Assembly (NCBI RefSeq): GCF_029338335.1 | Contig: NZ_CP119796.1 | Direction: 5' to 3' (one strand) | Length of the DNA: 64,000 nucleotides | From: Halomontanus rarus | Lineage (GTDB): Archaea > Halobacteriota > Halobacteria > Halobacteriales > Natrialbaceae | Part shown: piece by piece, positions 36,533 through 44,484 of the stretch | Position numbering within the stretch: the first letter of the stretch is position 1 | Layout: the number at the start of each line of letters is the position of its first letter | The notes under the pieces: generated by a model | The model's database searches: none | The model's input: only the letters and a program-made list of their open reading frames with translations | Told to the model about the DNA's origin: nothing | Made by a program: the position numbers and the translations under genes

Positions 36533-37459
36533 TCACTCCACCTTTCGAGCGCCGGGCCCAGCCGATACGTCGGATTCGATCCGTTCGAGGACCTCGAGGA
36601 CGCCGACGCCGAACGCGCCGTCGGTGGCGACCGCTCGCTCGCCGTCGACCGCATCTCGGAAGGCCCGACACTCGAGCGCCAGCGGTTCGACGTCCGGTTC
36701 GAAGATCGTCTCGAGGCCGTCGTGTTCGGCATCGTACGCGTACACGGCATCGTCGGTGGCGACGTACGTCTCGCCGGCGTCGGTGACGACGGTCAGCGCG
36801 TACCGTGACTGCGGTGAGAGGCGGTTCACGGTTACCGTCACCTCGCAGTCGACGGCCTCGTAGCCGAGGCGACACTCGAGGACGTCCACTCCGCCCGTCG
36901 CCGCCAGCGTACTGATCACGTCGACGCGAGACGGAACGCCGGCTAGCGCGACGGCGATCGAGACGGGGTGACAGACCAGGTCGGTCACGATGTCGGCCTC
37001 GAACGATCCCTCCGTCTGCCAGTCCAGTCGCAGCCGACGGAGCCCGTCCGAAGCGACCAGCTCCCGAAGACGGGCGAAGACGGGATGGTGGACGAAGATG
37101 TAGCCGACGAAGAGCACGCGGTCGCGTGTCTCGGCACGCTCGACGAGCCGGTCGGCCGCCGCCCGCGTCTGGGCCATCGGCTTCTCGACGTAGACGTGTT
37201 TGTCGGCCTCGAGCGCCCGCTCGGCGAGTTCGGCCAGCGTCGGGATGGGTGTCGCGATCGCGACGGCGTCGACCCGATCGTCGGCGAGGACGGCCTCGTA
37301 GTCGGTTGTCACCTCGACGGCCGGATACGCGTCGGCGAGCCACGCGGCGTGTTCCGCCCGGCCGGTGTGACAGCAGCTCGGAACCGACGCGACCGCGTCG
37401 AACGTTCGAACGAGATTCTGCCCCCAGTTTCCGATCCCGACGACTGCGACATCGGTCAT
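36533..37459 (-). CDS. Gfo/Idh/MocA-family oxidoreductase
   Basis: This 308-residue NAD(P)-dependent oxidoreductase begins MTDVAVVGIGNWGQNLVRTF (GxGxxG-type loop). It has YVEKPMAQTRAAAD (about 96-109, the EKP motif) and the C-terminal alpha/beta domain with HPVSIAVALAG. ATG 37459 matches the family N-terminus; a longer frame from 37490 is not supported. The substrate is unknown. It is isolated between a regulator and a small zinc-finger gene. Other members of the superfamily lie at 15650, 49806 and 54594. Confidence 0.85.
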   Translation of the reverse strand: MTDVAVVGIGNWGQNLVRTFDAVASVPSCCHTGRAEHAAWLADAYPAVEVTTDYEAVLADDRVDAVAIATPIPTLAELAERALEADKHVYVEKPMAQTRAAADRLVERAETRDRVLFVGYIFVHHPVFARLRELVASDGLRRLRLDWQTEGSFEADIVTDLVCHPVSIAVALAGVPSRVDVISTLAATGGVDVLECRLGYEAVDCEVTVTVNRLSPQSRYALTVVTDAGETYVATDDAVYAYDAEHDGLETIFEPDVEPLALECRAFRDAVDGERAVATDGAFGVGVLEVLERIESDVSAGPGARKVE

Positions 37460-37697
37460 ACGGGTGAGACACACCGCCGAGCCTCTTCAACGATACAGTC
37501 TTCGACGAGTCAGATGGTCTTATCCGGACGATTGTCTCGGTTCTGGCGAGCGGTGCGCTTTCGCCGTTCGCGTGGTGAGGACGCTCCCTTCGAGCGGACC
37601 ATGTGTTTAATACCTGACTACGATACGTATATTGTTTTCTGTAATATATTTAAAATAGTATTTTATTATGGTGTGTTGTGAACCCTCTTCCAGTGAA

Positions 37698-37829
37698 ATG
37701 AGTGTCCAGTCTCACCGGTCCACGATCTGCAACCTGTGCCAACGACCGATCAGCGACCGTACGTCTCGATACTGTGGCGAGCCGGTCCACCCAGAATGCC
37801 GCTGTAAGCTCCTCAAAGACGGTTTTTGA
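37698..37829 (+). CDS. Small Cys-rich zinc-finger protein (43 aa)
   Basis: The ORF encodes MSVQSHRSTICNLCQRPISD and RTSRYCGEPVHPECRCKLLK. A zinc site of CNLC plus CGEPVHPEC is likely. A strong TATA-like stretch (TATATTTAAAAT, about 37645-37656) lies upstream. In-frame ATG 37668 would extend the protein by ten residues (VCCEPSSSE), so the start is uncertain. The protein is not recognised, but the paired Cys/His pattern and AT-rich promoter support a real gene. Confidence 0.65.
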   Translation: MSVQSHRSTICNLCQRPISDRTSRYCGEPVHPECRCKLLKDGF

Positions 37830-37863
37830 GCGTCGCCCCCGCCGTATTCGGTCTCGAGTAGCT

Positions 37864-37930
37864 GTCGAGAGTCAACGCACACCCACTCGCACGACGGCTA
37901 CGTGATTGGCGTGTAAATAGTTTCGATTGG
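37864..37930 (-). repeat. Diverged repeat copy 1 (flanking truncated surface gene)
   Basis: This segment includes GTCAACGCACACCCACTCGC and resembles the segment at 39009-39075 over about 65 bp in the same orientation. The second copy contains the hairpin CACTGA-AAG-TCAGTG. The pair brackets the surface-protein remnant and looks like decayed IS ends. Confidence 0.5.
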
Positions 37931-38038
37931 TACGATCGTTCGGACGCAGACTCGAAGGTGGCCGACGAATCGACACCGTCGACGGTGGGTCTCCCACGGT
38001 TCCTCCCGTTTGCCCGCACCTGAAAACGCGGAAATGTG

Positions 38039-38992
38039 CTAGCAGTCTCTCTCATGGAGTCGCATTACCATCGCCGTGAGCAGTGCGGCGAGCGCGACGA
38101 GCGTGCCGAATCCGGGCGTCCCGTCTCCGTCTTCGTCTTCGTCGTCGCTGTCGTCGCCATCATCGTCGTCGCCGTCGCCGTTGTCGTCGTCGTCCCTGGC
38201 GTCACCGCCGCCACCGTCGGTCGACTCGTCCTCGCCACCGGTTTCGTCGGCGTCGCCACCGTCGGTCGACCCGTCCTCGCCACTGGTTTCGTTAGTTGGA
38301 TCGGTTTCGTTCTCTTCCTCGCCCGCACCGTCGTCTTCCCCGGGCTCAGGCAACACGATTCCCCCGCCGTCGCCGGTATCATCGGACTCGTCGGTCACGG
38401 CGAGTTGCTCCGCCACCGTTCTGTCGTTGCCCGCTTCGTCGACGACGGTCAGTTCGACCGTGATCGACTCTCCTCCCTCGAGAGCCGATATTCGAACCAC
38501 GGACCGCTCGTCCGTGATCTGCGTCTCGACTCGGTCTTCCGGGACGTCGACGTCGACGGTCGTCTCGGAGACGTCGATCGCCGAAACCTCGGGGGAGTAC
38601 TCGAACTCGAGGACGGCCGGCCCGTCCGCCGGAACGAGGTCGGAAGCGGGATCGACGGTCACGTCGTCGATCACCGGTGCCCGATCGTCGGTGCCGACGA
38701 CGGTGAACTGGCTGAAGCGGTCGGTGGTCGCGACGAGTTCGTTCGTCTCCTCGTCGAACGCGGTTTCGAGCGCCTCGTACGCCTCGTCGCCGACGACAGC
38801 CTCAGCGTCGATCGTCGCTTCGACCGTTTTGGACGATGCGTTGACCTCGACGACCTCGGTCGCGGTAAACGACGTGAAGTTCGCGCTGACACTGAGTTCG
38901 ACCGTCTCGACGTCACAGAAACTGTATGCACACCGCTCGCACAGTCCGCGGAGCTCGCTCACCGTCAGTGCCGAACCGCTCTCGTCGAACAA
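38039..38992 (-). pseudogene. 5'-truncated PGF-CTERM-type surface protein
   Basis: The 317-codon frame ends with a classic surface anchor: a Glu/Asp-rich stretch, TPGFGTLVALAALLTAMVM and basic residues. Beta-rich extracellular sequence (VTVDPASDLVPADGPAVLEF) and a long Asp/Gly/Glu/Thr repeat precede the anchor. No signal peptide is present at the N-terminus; it starts TTG (FDESGSALTVSELRGLCERC), which is mid-domain. Two CxxC-like cysteines there look out of place. The 3' part of a bigger surface gene has evidently been left behind, and diverged repeats flank it. Confidence 0.65.
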
Positions 38993-39008
38993 TCTATCGT
39001 AGCCACTG

Positions 39009-39075
39009 AAAGTCAGTGCACACCCGGTCGCACGATACCTGTACGGTCGGTGTGTGAACCGTTTCAGTTGTTACT
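39009..39075 (-). repeat. Diverged repeat copy 2 with hairpin
   Basis: Same orientation as the copy at 37864-37930 (shared core GCACACCC-x-x-TCGCACGA). The hairpin CACTGAAAGTCAGTG lies at about 39005-39019. The truncated surface gene ends at its edge. Confidence 0.5.
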
Positions 39076-39165
39076 GTAGTGTGTCGTGGCTGTCGACGGC
39101 GACTGTCCGAGCGACGGCGCACCGAAAATATATAACCATCAACAATGTAGGTTAGGCCGTTGGCC

Positions 39166-39345
39166 ATGGGATTTATTGACACACTCCAGCGGTGGGGAGA
39201 ACGCCAAACGTTTGGTGTGCCCGAGAATTGCTGTGCTGAGTGCGGACAGCCAGCGCGCGGTGACGAGGACTACTGCCCAGAGTGTGGCGGCACCCTCACG
39301 TCCACCGACGCCGCCCCTGTCTACGACTGGGAGCCGCCGTATTGA
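39166..39345 (+). CDS. Small zinc-ribbon protein (59 aa)
   Basis: The sequence MGFIDTLQRWGERQTFGVPE ... CCAECGQPARGDEDYCPECG has two CxxC knuckles, typical of a zinc ribbon. A short acidic tail ends in EPPY. A strong TATA-like box (AAAATATATAA, about 39124-39134) is 32-42 bp upstream of ATG 39166. Haloarchaea have many such proteins, some acting as membrane or stress regulators. No specific function is assigned. Confidence 0.75.
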   Translation: MGFIDTLQRWGERQTFGVPENCCAECGQPARGDEDYCPECGGTLTSTDAAPVYDWEPPY

Positions 39346-39609
39346 CGGACGAGCTCTCTGACAGGCGTCCAAGACGGGGACGGGAACGTGCTCGAGCGGG
39401 TGATTCTCGCCACCGAGCCGAGATTCGGCGTCTCGGAGGAGTGAATACCAGACCAGTTCTCGCCGGCTGGATGTGTCACCACACAGGAACGAGATTCGGT
39501 CGTTCCGACGGCGTGCCTGATACAGAATCCGGCGATCGATCCGATACGAGGCCCGAAAGCCTCTTTCACGTGAGAGCGATGGATAGACAGGAAGAGCGAT
39601 CGAGCTACC

Positions 39610-40041
39610 GTGACGGGCTACGATGACCTCCTGACTGCGGTGATCGCGGGTCTTCTCGGGAGCCTCGTCTGCGGAAGTATCCTCCACGCACTCGGCGAAC
39701 TCGTCGTCCTCGGCCAGCTCGTCGGCAGCCGAGGGACGCTCGAGGCCTGGCTCTTTTTGCTGGTCGGTGGCGTCCTCGGGGCGGTAGGGTACTCACGAGG
39801 AGTGAGGCAGGTCGCGCCGCTCGGCTTTTTCGCGAGCGACCCGCGAACGGGGGCCGCACTGGGGCTCGCGTTCGGGATCCTCGGCTGGCTGCTGGCGATC
39901 GTCGTGATCCCCCGGTGGGTCCTCCTTCTCGGGTTCACACCGCCGATCGTGCCGGTCCACTGGCCGAGCCTCGTTGGCCTCCTCGTCTACGGGGCGATCG
40001 TCGGCGGACTCGTGCCGATCCTCCGGACCCGGTTCGATTAG
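39610..40041 (+). CDS. Four-TM membrane protein, paralogue of 21520-22011
   Basis: The 143-residue protein has about four membrane segments; its SILHALGELVVLGQLV and GAIVGGLVPILRTRFD match the 21520 protein (see there). GTG 39610 is the start; no TATA-like box is obvious. Its position after the small zinc-ribbon gene has no clear meaning. Confidence 0.7.
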   Translation: MTGYDDLLTAVIAGLLGSLVCGSILHALGELVVLGQLVGSRGTLEAWLFLLVGGVLGAVGYSRGVRQVAPLGFFASDPRTGAALGLAFGILGWLLAIVVIPRWVLLLGFTPPIVPVHWPSLVGLLVYGAIVGGLVPILRTRFD

Positions 40042-40340
40042 CTGAAATGAGGGCGCTAAGCACCCGTCCTCGACGAGCCAACGGCCTCGAGTACACGGAA
40101 TCGAGTCCCCTTCACAGTATTCCGTTCGGCGCCCAGCTCGGTCGTCACGTAGAAGACGAACACATCGATTGTCGAATACTTGTGTGTCGAGACTGCTGAG
40201 TGCGCTGTCCGCTCGATATTTCCCACTTAATCCATATTGTATTACACTTATCTAGTGAAAGTACCTAGCTAATACTTTATTCCATATTAATCGTATATAC
40301 CAGAAAGCCCATAGCGGAGTAGTCTCAATGGTAAAACGCA
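40042..40340. other. AT-rich intergenic region before the DUF7503-like gene
   Basis: The last 150 bp are AT-rich and contain plus-strand TATA-like stretches (CCATATTAAT near 40283, CGTATATACC near 40293). The 40341 gene starts about 40-50 bp after them. Nothing else is seen. Confidence 0.4.
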
Positions 40341-40472
40341 ATGTCCGAAACCAACAAACTCACTGACTTCCTGACCGAGAATCCGCGACTGATGGGCGTG
40401 CTGTTCACGATCTGTCTCCTCCTGTCCCAGGCCGGCAGCGCAGCGGCCGCCAACGGTGGCACGGTCGCTTAA
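40341..40472 (+). CDS. DUF7503-like tiny membrane protein (43 aa)
   Basis: The sequence MSETNKLTDFLTENPRLMGV ... LFTICLLLSQAGSAAAANGG follows the haloarchaeal DUF7503 pattern: polar start, ENPRLxGVLF, one membrane helix, then small residues. The length matches (about 45). Its function is unknown. The 3' end overlaps by 4 bp the 3' end of the CHAT gene on the other strand. The family call is from memory of the pattern. Confidence 0.7.
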   Translation: MSETNKLTDFLTENPRLMGVLFTICLLLSQAGSAAAANGGTVA

Positions 40473-42601
40473 GGAAGGTCACCCAGCGAAACGTCAGTCG
40501 ACCACCAAAATTCATCGTCTATTATCGTCGGAACTCGTTCGAGAGCGAGCAGGTCGACTACCTCCGGGAGTGAGAGGACGAGCAGCGGTAGTTCGCCGCC
40601 CGCGAGGAAATAGCGGTCGACGCTCGAGGCGTAGGGCGTGTAACAGGACCCCATCGCCGTTCCGAGCGTCGGGTACGTCGTGATCAGAACCTCGTATCCG
40701 TCGTTCTCGGGTGCCCGACTGATCTCGAGTAAGTTCGGTGTACCGGACTCCGATTGGGCGACCTGAACGCCGCCGTCGCCGATGACGGAGTACTGTCCGG
40801 TGACGAGATGGCGACGTCCGGCGACGCTGAGGGCCGACCGAAGGGAGTAGCCCGCGTTGAGAAGGCCGGCGACGAGGCGGCCGACTGCGGTTGCGCTCGT
40901 GTTGTCTACGTCGCCGTGGGTCACGATGCCGCCGACGCCTCCCGCGTCGATCACGGCGCGGCCCTGATCGTAGGATTGGCAGCCGTTCAAGAGAAACGTG
41001 TCGACGCCGACGGTATCGACGTCGCTCGCGTCGAGCGTTCCATCCCGACACACGAAGCCCTCTCGTTCGACGTGCCCGATGTAGTGGAGGAAGTCCAGAT
41101 CCGATTCCAGCAGCTCCCGTAATTCCCCGCGTGTGAGATTCGCGTGAATAGCCACGTCGAACGGGAGTTCTTCCCGATCACCGTACAGGTTGCTGTCCAC
41201 CTCGGCGACCATTCGCTCGTCGTTACAAACGACGCCGATCGTGATGGGATCGCCGGTCGATTCGGACGCGAATCGGTTCTGTACGCCGGTCAGGTACAGG
41301 TCGTTCGCGTTGATCGCTCGTCCGTCGCCGACCCAGGCGCGTTCGAGGGTATCGGTGTCCGAAACGCGAACGTACGTCGACTCGGACGACGCATCTGATC
41401 CGTTCGACGGCGATCTCGTGGCTCTGGTGAACGCCTCCGGTTCGGATTCCCGTTCCGGTTCCCGCTCTGGCTCCGATTCCGGTTCCAGTTCGGGTTCGGA
41501 TTCGAATTCGGATTCTAACTCCGGTTGCGAGTCGATAGCGGTCCGTTGCTCAACGCAGATGATCGACAGCGCGTTCGCCGCGTACGGGAGTGATTCTACC
41601 GACGTCAGTTTCGGAGACAGGTGGGTCGACAGGTACCACGTCGGAACCAAATCCGAGACGATATCGACGGGCACGTCGAGATACCTCGTGATGCGTTCGG
41701 CGATCGGCAGGTCGTACAACTCTCGAAGCGGAAGGTCCACGCGCTCGGCGAGTTGGTGTCGCTGGTGGAGGTTCAGTTGGTATCGCCCCTCGGTTCGAAC
41801 GATACAATCGAGCAGGAACACGTGCTGGAGGGTCTCGGTTACAGCCCCCCGAAGCCCGTTCGGTCCATCGAGAGACCGGACGACCTCGCCGTCAGCGAGT
41901 AGCCGGGCCTCCTCACCGGGAACGACGCGAGCGCCGAGATAGTGTGCGAGCGTCGCGACGGCGTACACTGCCGTTCGGTCGCGAGGAACCTGAATCTGCA
42001 GTCCGGTCTCGGGCGGCGAGACCGCATCGGGAACGGACAGGGTATCGCCGATCTCGATCGCGGGTGGATGCCCTCGCAGGGACGGGAACGACCGCTCCGG
42101 ACTGGTCGTCTTGAGCGCCGATCCGAACGTCGAAATGGCCGTCATCAGATCTTCGACCGCACCCGTCGTCGTCACGGTCGCCGCCGGTCGTTCGTGATAG
42201 GAACGGGCTGCGAGGGTGATCGATGTGGTCGCCTCGAACGTGATTCGCATCTCGGTGCTCGTCGATGAGATCGTAACCGGTCCCGAAACCCGACAGAAGA
42301 GCTTGATCGGTGCCGTGATCTCGAGTTCGTACTCGCCGTCCGGGAGTTCTTGCTCGTCGAAGTCGTGGCACTCGACGATCGGTGTGCCGCTCGCGTCGCG
42401 GACGAAGATTGGAACGACGTACGGTAACGTGAGTTCCTCGATCCGACACGAGACGGCTCCGTCGACGGGTTCTCGGAGTCGTTCGGAGGCCGCCTGCAAC
42501 ACGACCGGCTGTCGGGTCGTGAGGGGGAAGCGCCGACCCTCGATGTGGTCGACGACGACGATCCCGGGCGTCGAGTCGGTCGATTGAAACTCGATCGTCA
42601 T
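40469..42601 (-). CDS. CHAT-domain (caspase-like) protease with N-terminal uncharacterised domain
   Basis: The 710-residue protein has an N-terminal beta-rich domain (about 1-340), an acidic Glu/Pro/Ser linker (about 358-390) and a C-terminal CHAT fold (about 410-700). The catalytic dyad is seen in DFLHYIGHV (His510) and TFLLNGCQSYD (Cys541). The block GGIVTHGDVDNTSATAVGRL follows. CHAT proteases act in defence and regulated proteolysis, often after a trigger domain. It lies 8 bp after a 92-aa ORF on the same strand and forms a unit with it. The start MTIEFQSTDSTP (42601) is preferred; the longer frame above it is out of the operon context. Confidence 0.8.
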   Translation of the reverse strand: MTIEFQSTDSTPGIVVVDHIEGRRFPLTTRQPVVLQAASERLREPVDGAVSCRIEELTLPYVVPIFVRDASGTPIVECHDFDEQELPDGEYELEITAPIKLFCRVSGPVTISSTSTEMRITFEATTSITLAARSYHERPAATVTTTGAVEDLMTAISTFGSALKTTSPERSFPSLRGHPPAIEIGDTLSVPDAVSPPETGLQIQVPRDRTAVYAVATLAHYLGARVVPGEEARLLADGEVVRSLDGPNGLRGAVTETLQHVFLLDCIVRTEGRYQLNLHQRHQLAERVDLPLRELYDLPIAERITRYLDVPVDIVSDLVPTWYLSTHLSPKLTSVESLPYAANALSIICVEQRTAIDSQPELESEFESEPELEPESEPEREPERESEPEAFTRATRSPSNGSDASSESTYVRVSDTDTLERAWVGDGRAINANDLYLTGVQNRFASESTGDPITIGVVCNDERMVAEVDSNLYGDREELPFDVAIHANLTRGELRELLESDLDFLHYIGHVEREGFVCRDGTLDASDVDTVGVDTFLLNGCQSYDQGRAVIDAGGVGGIVTHGDVDNTSATAVGRLVAGLLNAGYSLRSALSVAGRRHLVTGQYSVIGDGGVQVAQSESGTPNLLEISRAPENDGYEVLITTYPTLGTAMGSCYTPYASSVDRYFLAGGELPLLVLSLPEVVDLLALERVPTIIDDEFWWSTDVSLGDLP

Positions 42602-42609
42602 GAGAGAAA

Positions 42610-42888
42610 TTACGACCGTTCGTGTCCGACGGCGATCTGTCGTCGCTGTCGGCCCGTATCGCGATCGTCTCCCTGTCGTTCGACGACTGCGTCGGACAGT
42701 GGTTCGAACGTCTCGACCGCGTCGATAGCTGTCGGAACGTGTGCGGTTCTCCACTGCACGCGAATAGTCGAGAATCGTTCCTCGAACGGGGAGGCTGGAC
42801 GGACGGAGATCGGGTCGGACAGCCGTTCCCTTCGAGACCATCTTGCCGCCGAATCTGGCTCTCGAGACGTCGACTGTCCGTGCGTCAT
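42610..42888 (-). CDS. 92-aa protein upstream of the CHAT protease gene
   Basis: The frame encodes MTHGQSTSREPDSAARWSRR ... SVRPASPFEERFSTIRVQWR ... IDAVETFEPLSDAVVERQGD and ends eight bases before the CHAT start. A TATA-like box (TTATTTAAC, about 42921-42911 on the minus strand) lies about 28 bp upstream of the ATG, which fits a leaderless start. It is basic-acidic mixed with no membrane segment. The family is not recognised; position suggests a partner, regulator or substrate of the CHAT protein. Confidence 0.55.
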   Translation of the reverse strand: MTHGQSTSREPDSAARWSRRERLSDPISVRPASPFEERFSTIRVQWRTAHVPTAIDAVETFEPLSDAVVERQGDDRDTGRQRRQIAVGHERS

Positions 42889-42910
42889 ATGAGCGCTAAA
42901 CGGGATCGGG

Positions 42911-42921
42911 TGTTAAATAAC
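42911..42921. promoter_or_regulatory. Shared bidirectional TATA-like element
   Basis: TGTTAAATAAC reads nearly the same on both strands (reverse complement GTTATTTAACA). Its centre is about 28 bp from ATG 42888 (minus) and 24 bp from ATG 42940 (plus), so one box can serve two divergent leaderless genes. Confidence 0.6.
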
Positions 42922-42939
42922 ATACGCCGGGCGAACGCG

Positions 42940-43131
42940 ATGTCACGACCTCTCCCGGATCACATCGACCACGACCGAACGCTCGTTCTTCCAGCGGACG
43001 CCGACCTCGGCACCGTCGTCTCAGACGTGGTCGGGATCGGCGGATCCACTTTCCGAGCGGTCGGACCGGTCGAGATCGACCCTCGACCCTCGACAGCCAC
43101 TCCGGGAGACCCGTCACGGACCGCACACTAG
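42940..43131 (+). CDS. 63-aa protein divergent from the CHAT unit
   Basis: The sequence MSRPLPDHIDHDRTLVLPAD ... ADLGTVVSDVVGIGGSTFRA ends in a Pro/Ser/Thr-rich tail. The composition is plausible for a small haloarchaeal protein but the family is unknown. Its ATG lies 24 bp after the shared TATA-like element, which supports a leaderless gene. The longer frame from 42622 would cross the promoter and lacks a good start. Confidence 0.5.
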   Translation: MSRPLPDHIDHDRTLVLPADADLGTVVSDVVGIGGSTFRAVGPVEIDPRPSTATPGDPSRTAH

Positions 43132-43174
43132 ACAACGGTTTTATATTATCCAGTAGACACGCTTTCGTACAGAG

Positions 43175-43858
43175 ATGCGCCGAGAACGGCTTCCGATCGC
43201 CGCCGCCTTCCTCTCGATTCTGACGCTCGGCATCGCAGCGGCCGTCCTCGAGTCGGCGGTGATAGCGACTCCCTACGACCCGCCGGCAGGAAACTCCGGT
43301 GGAGCTAATCTATCCCTCTTGGCGGCCTTCCAGTTGCTCCTCGTCGCGCTCCTCGAGTTCGTCGGTATCGAACTCGGATCGCCCGCGGCCGCCGCCCCGC
43401 CCTCGGCAGCCAGCGCGCTCGTTTCGCTCCTCCTCGCGCTGCGTTCGGTCGCGGTGGTGCTATTGGCGGTCGTGGCTGTCGCCGCCGGCGTCGTGCTCGT
43501 CGCTCGTCGGCTTCCCGACGCGAGTACGGGTACGCTCGTCACCCGGCTCCCGGGAAGACGTCCCGACTCCTCACCAGAGCCGACCGTCTCGCCGACGGAG
43601 TGGCCGCCCGCCGATCCGGACGCCGACGTGTCCGAAGCCTGGGTCGCCATGACCGCGAAACTCGAGCTCGACCGCCCGCGCGCTCGAACGCCGGCCGAGT
43701 GGGCCGATGCCGCCGTCGAAGCCGGATTCGACGACGACGCGGTGGCCGAACTGACGCGAACGTTCAGAGCGGTCAGGTACGGCGCGGCGAGCGAAACCCC
43801 CGACCGTCGACGACGGGCGAAGCGCGAACTCGAACGGCTCGAGGCCGATCACGAGTGA
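43175..43858 (+). CDS. DUF4129 domain membrane protein
   Basis: The 227-residue protein has a signal/membrane start, two further membrane segments (about 40-60 and 85-110) and the C-terminal DUF4129-type cytoplasmic domain (RARTPAEWADAAVEAGFDDD ... ELTRTFRAVRYG). A TATA-like TTTTATATTA lies about 27-36 bp before ATG 43175. It is the first gene of an operon with DUF7269-like, DUF58 and multi-TM genes, joined by GTGA/ATGA overlaps. The layout mirrors the first cluster (0-8 kb) but no MoxR gene lies here. Confidence 0.85.
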   Translation: MRRERLPIAAAFLSILTLGIAAAVLESAVIATPYDPPAGNSGGANLSLLAAFQLLLVALLEFVGIELGSPAAAAPPSAASALVSLLLALRSVAVVLLAVVAVAAGVVLVARRLPDASTGTLVTRLPGRRPDSSPEPTVSPTEWPPADPDADVSEAWVAMTAKLELDRPRARTPAEWADAAVEAGFDDDAVAELTRTFRAVRYGAASETPDRRRRAKRELERLEADHE

Positions 43859-44484
43859 CGGGACCGATCGCGATCGCCCGTCGGCTGCTGGTCGGCGTGG
43901 GAGCCGTCGCGCTCTGTCTCGGACTCCTCGTGCTGTTCGGGCCGCCGGTCGAGAGCGCGATCCGGTGGCCCTGGGACGACGAACTGCTGCTGGTCGCGTT
44001 CTTCACGGCGGCGGTGCTGCTCGCGTCCGTGATCGGACCCTTCGTGTTGATCGACGACGGGAGTCAGAACCAGAACCAGAATCAGAATCAGAATCAGAAC
44101 CGCGGGAACGCCTCGCCCGGAGCACCCGAACGCGTGCCGTCGACGCCGACCCCGGGACGAGAACTCGAACGGGTGCTGGACAGTCGCTGGCCGGCGTCGC
44201 TCCCGCCGGTTCGACGTCGGCGCATCCGGAGGCGACTCCGGCGCGCGGCGATCCGGTCGATCGTCCGGACGTCGAATTGTTCGAGGGAAACCGCTCGCGA
44301 GCGACTCGAGCGGGGCGTCTGGACGGACGATCCGGTCGCCGCAGCGTTCGTCCGCGCCGGCGGAGAGCCGGACTCGGATTCGTCTCGACTCCGGTCGCTC
44401 GTCGAGCGGATACGCTTCCCGCGACGGGCGCGACGAACCGCGCGGGCGGTGCTGTCTCGCACCGAGGAGGGCGAGCACCGGTGA
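43855..44484 (+). CDS. DUF7269-like membrane protein with QN repeat
   Basis: This 209-residue protein starts at GTG 43855, overlapping the previous TGA. It has two membrane segments (about 8-28 and 42-62), a QNQNQNQNQNQN linker made by a hexanucleotide repeat (CAGAAY, 44065-44100), and a basic cytoplasmic helical domain (RRRRIRRRLRRAAIRSI). It matches the haloarchaeal gene that sits between DUF4129 and DUF58 in such operons; the DUF number is from memory. Function unknown. Confidence 0.75.
   Translation: MTGPIAIARRLLVGVGAVALCLGLLVLFGPPVESAIRWPWDDELLLVAFFTAAVLLASVIGPFVLIDDGSQNQNQNQNQNQNRGNASPGAPERVPSTPTPGRELERVLDSRWPASLPPVRRRRIRRRLRRAAIRSIVRTSNCSRETARERLERGVWTDDPVAAAFVRAGGEPDSDSSRLRSLVERIRFPRRARRTARAVLSRTEEGEHR

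Noticed and set aside
42622..43131. 169-codon plus frame
   Set aside because: It crosses the shared TATA element and overlaps the minus-strand 92-aa gene; only its end (from 42940) fits a leaderless gene.
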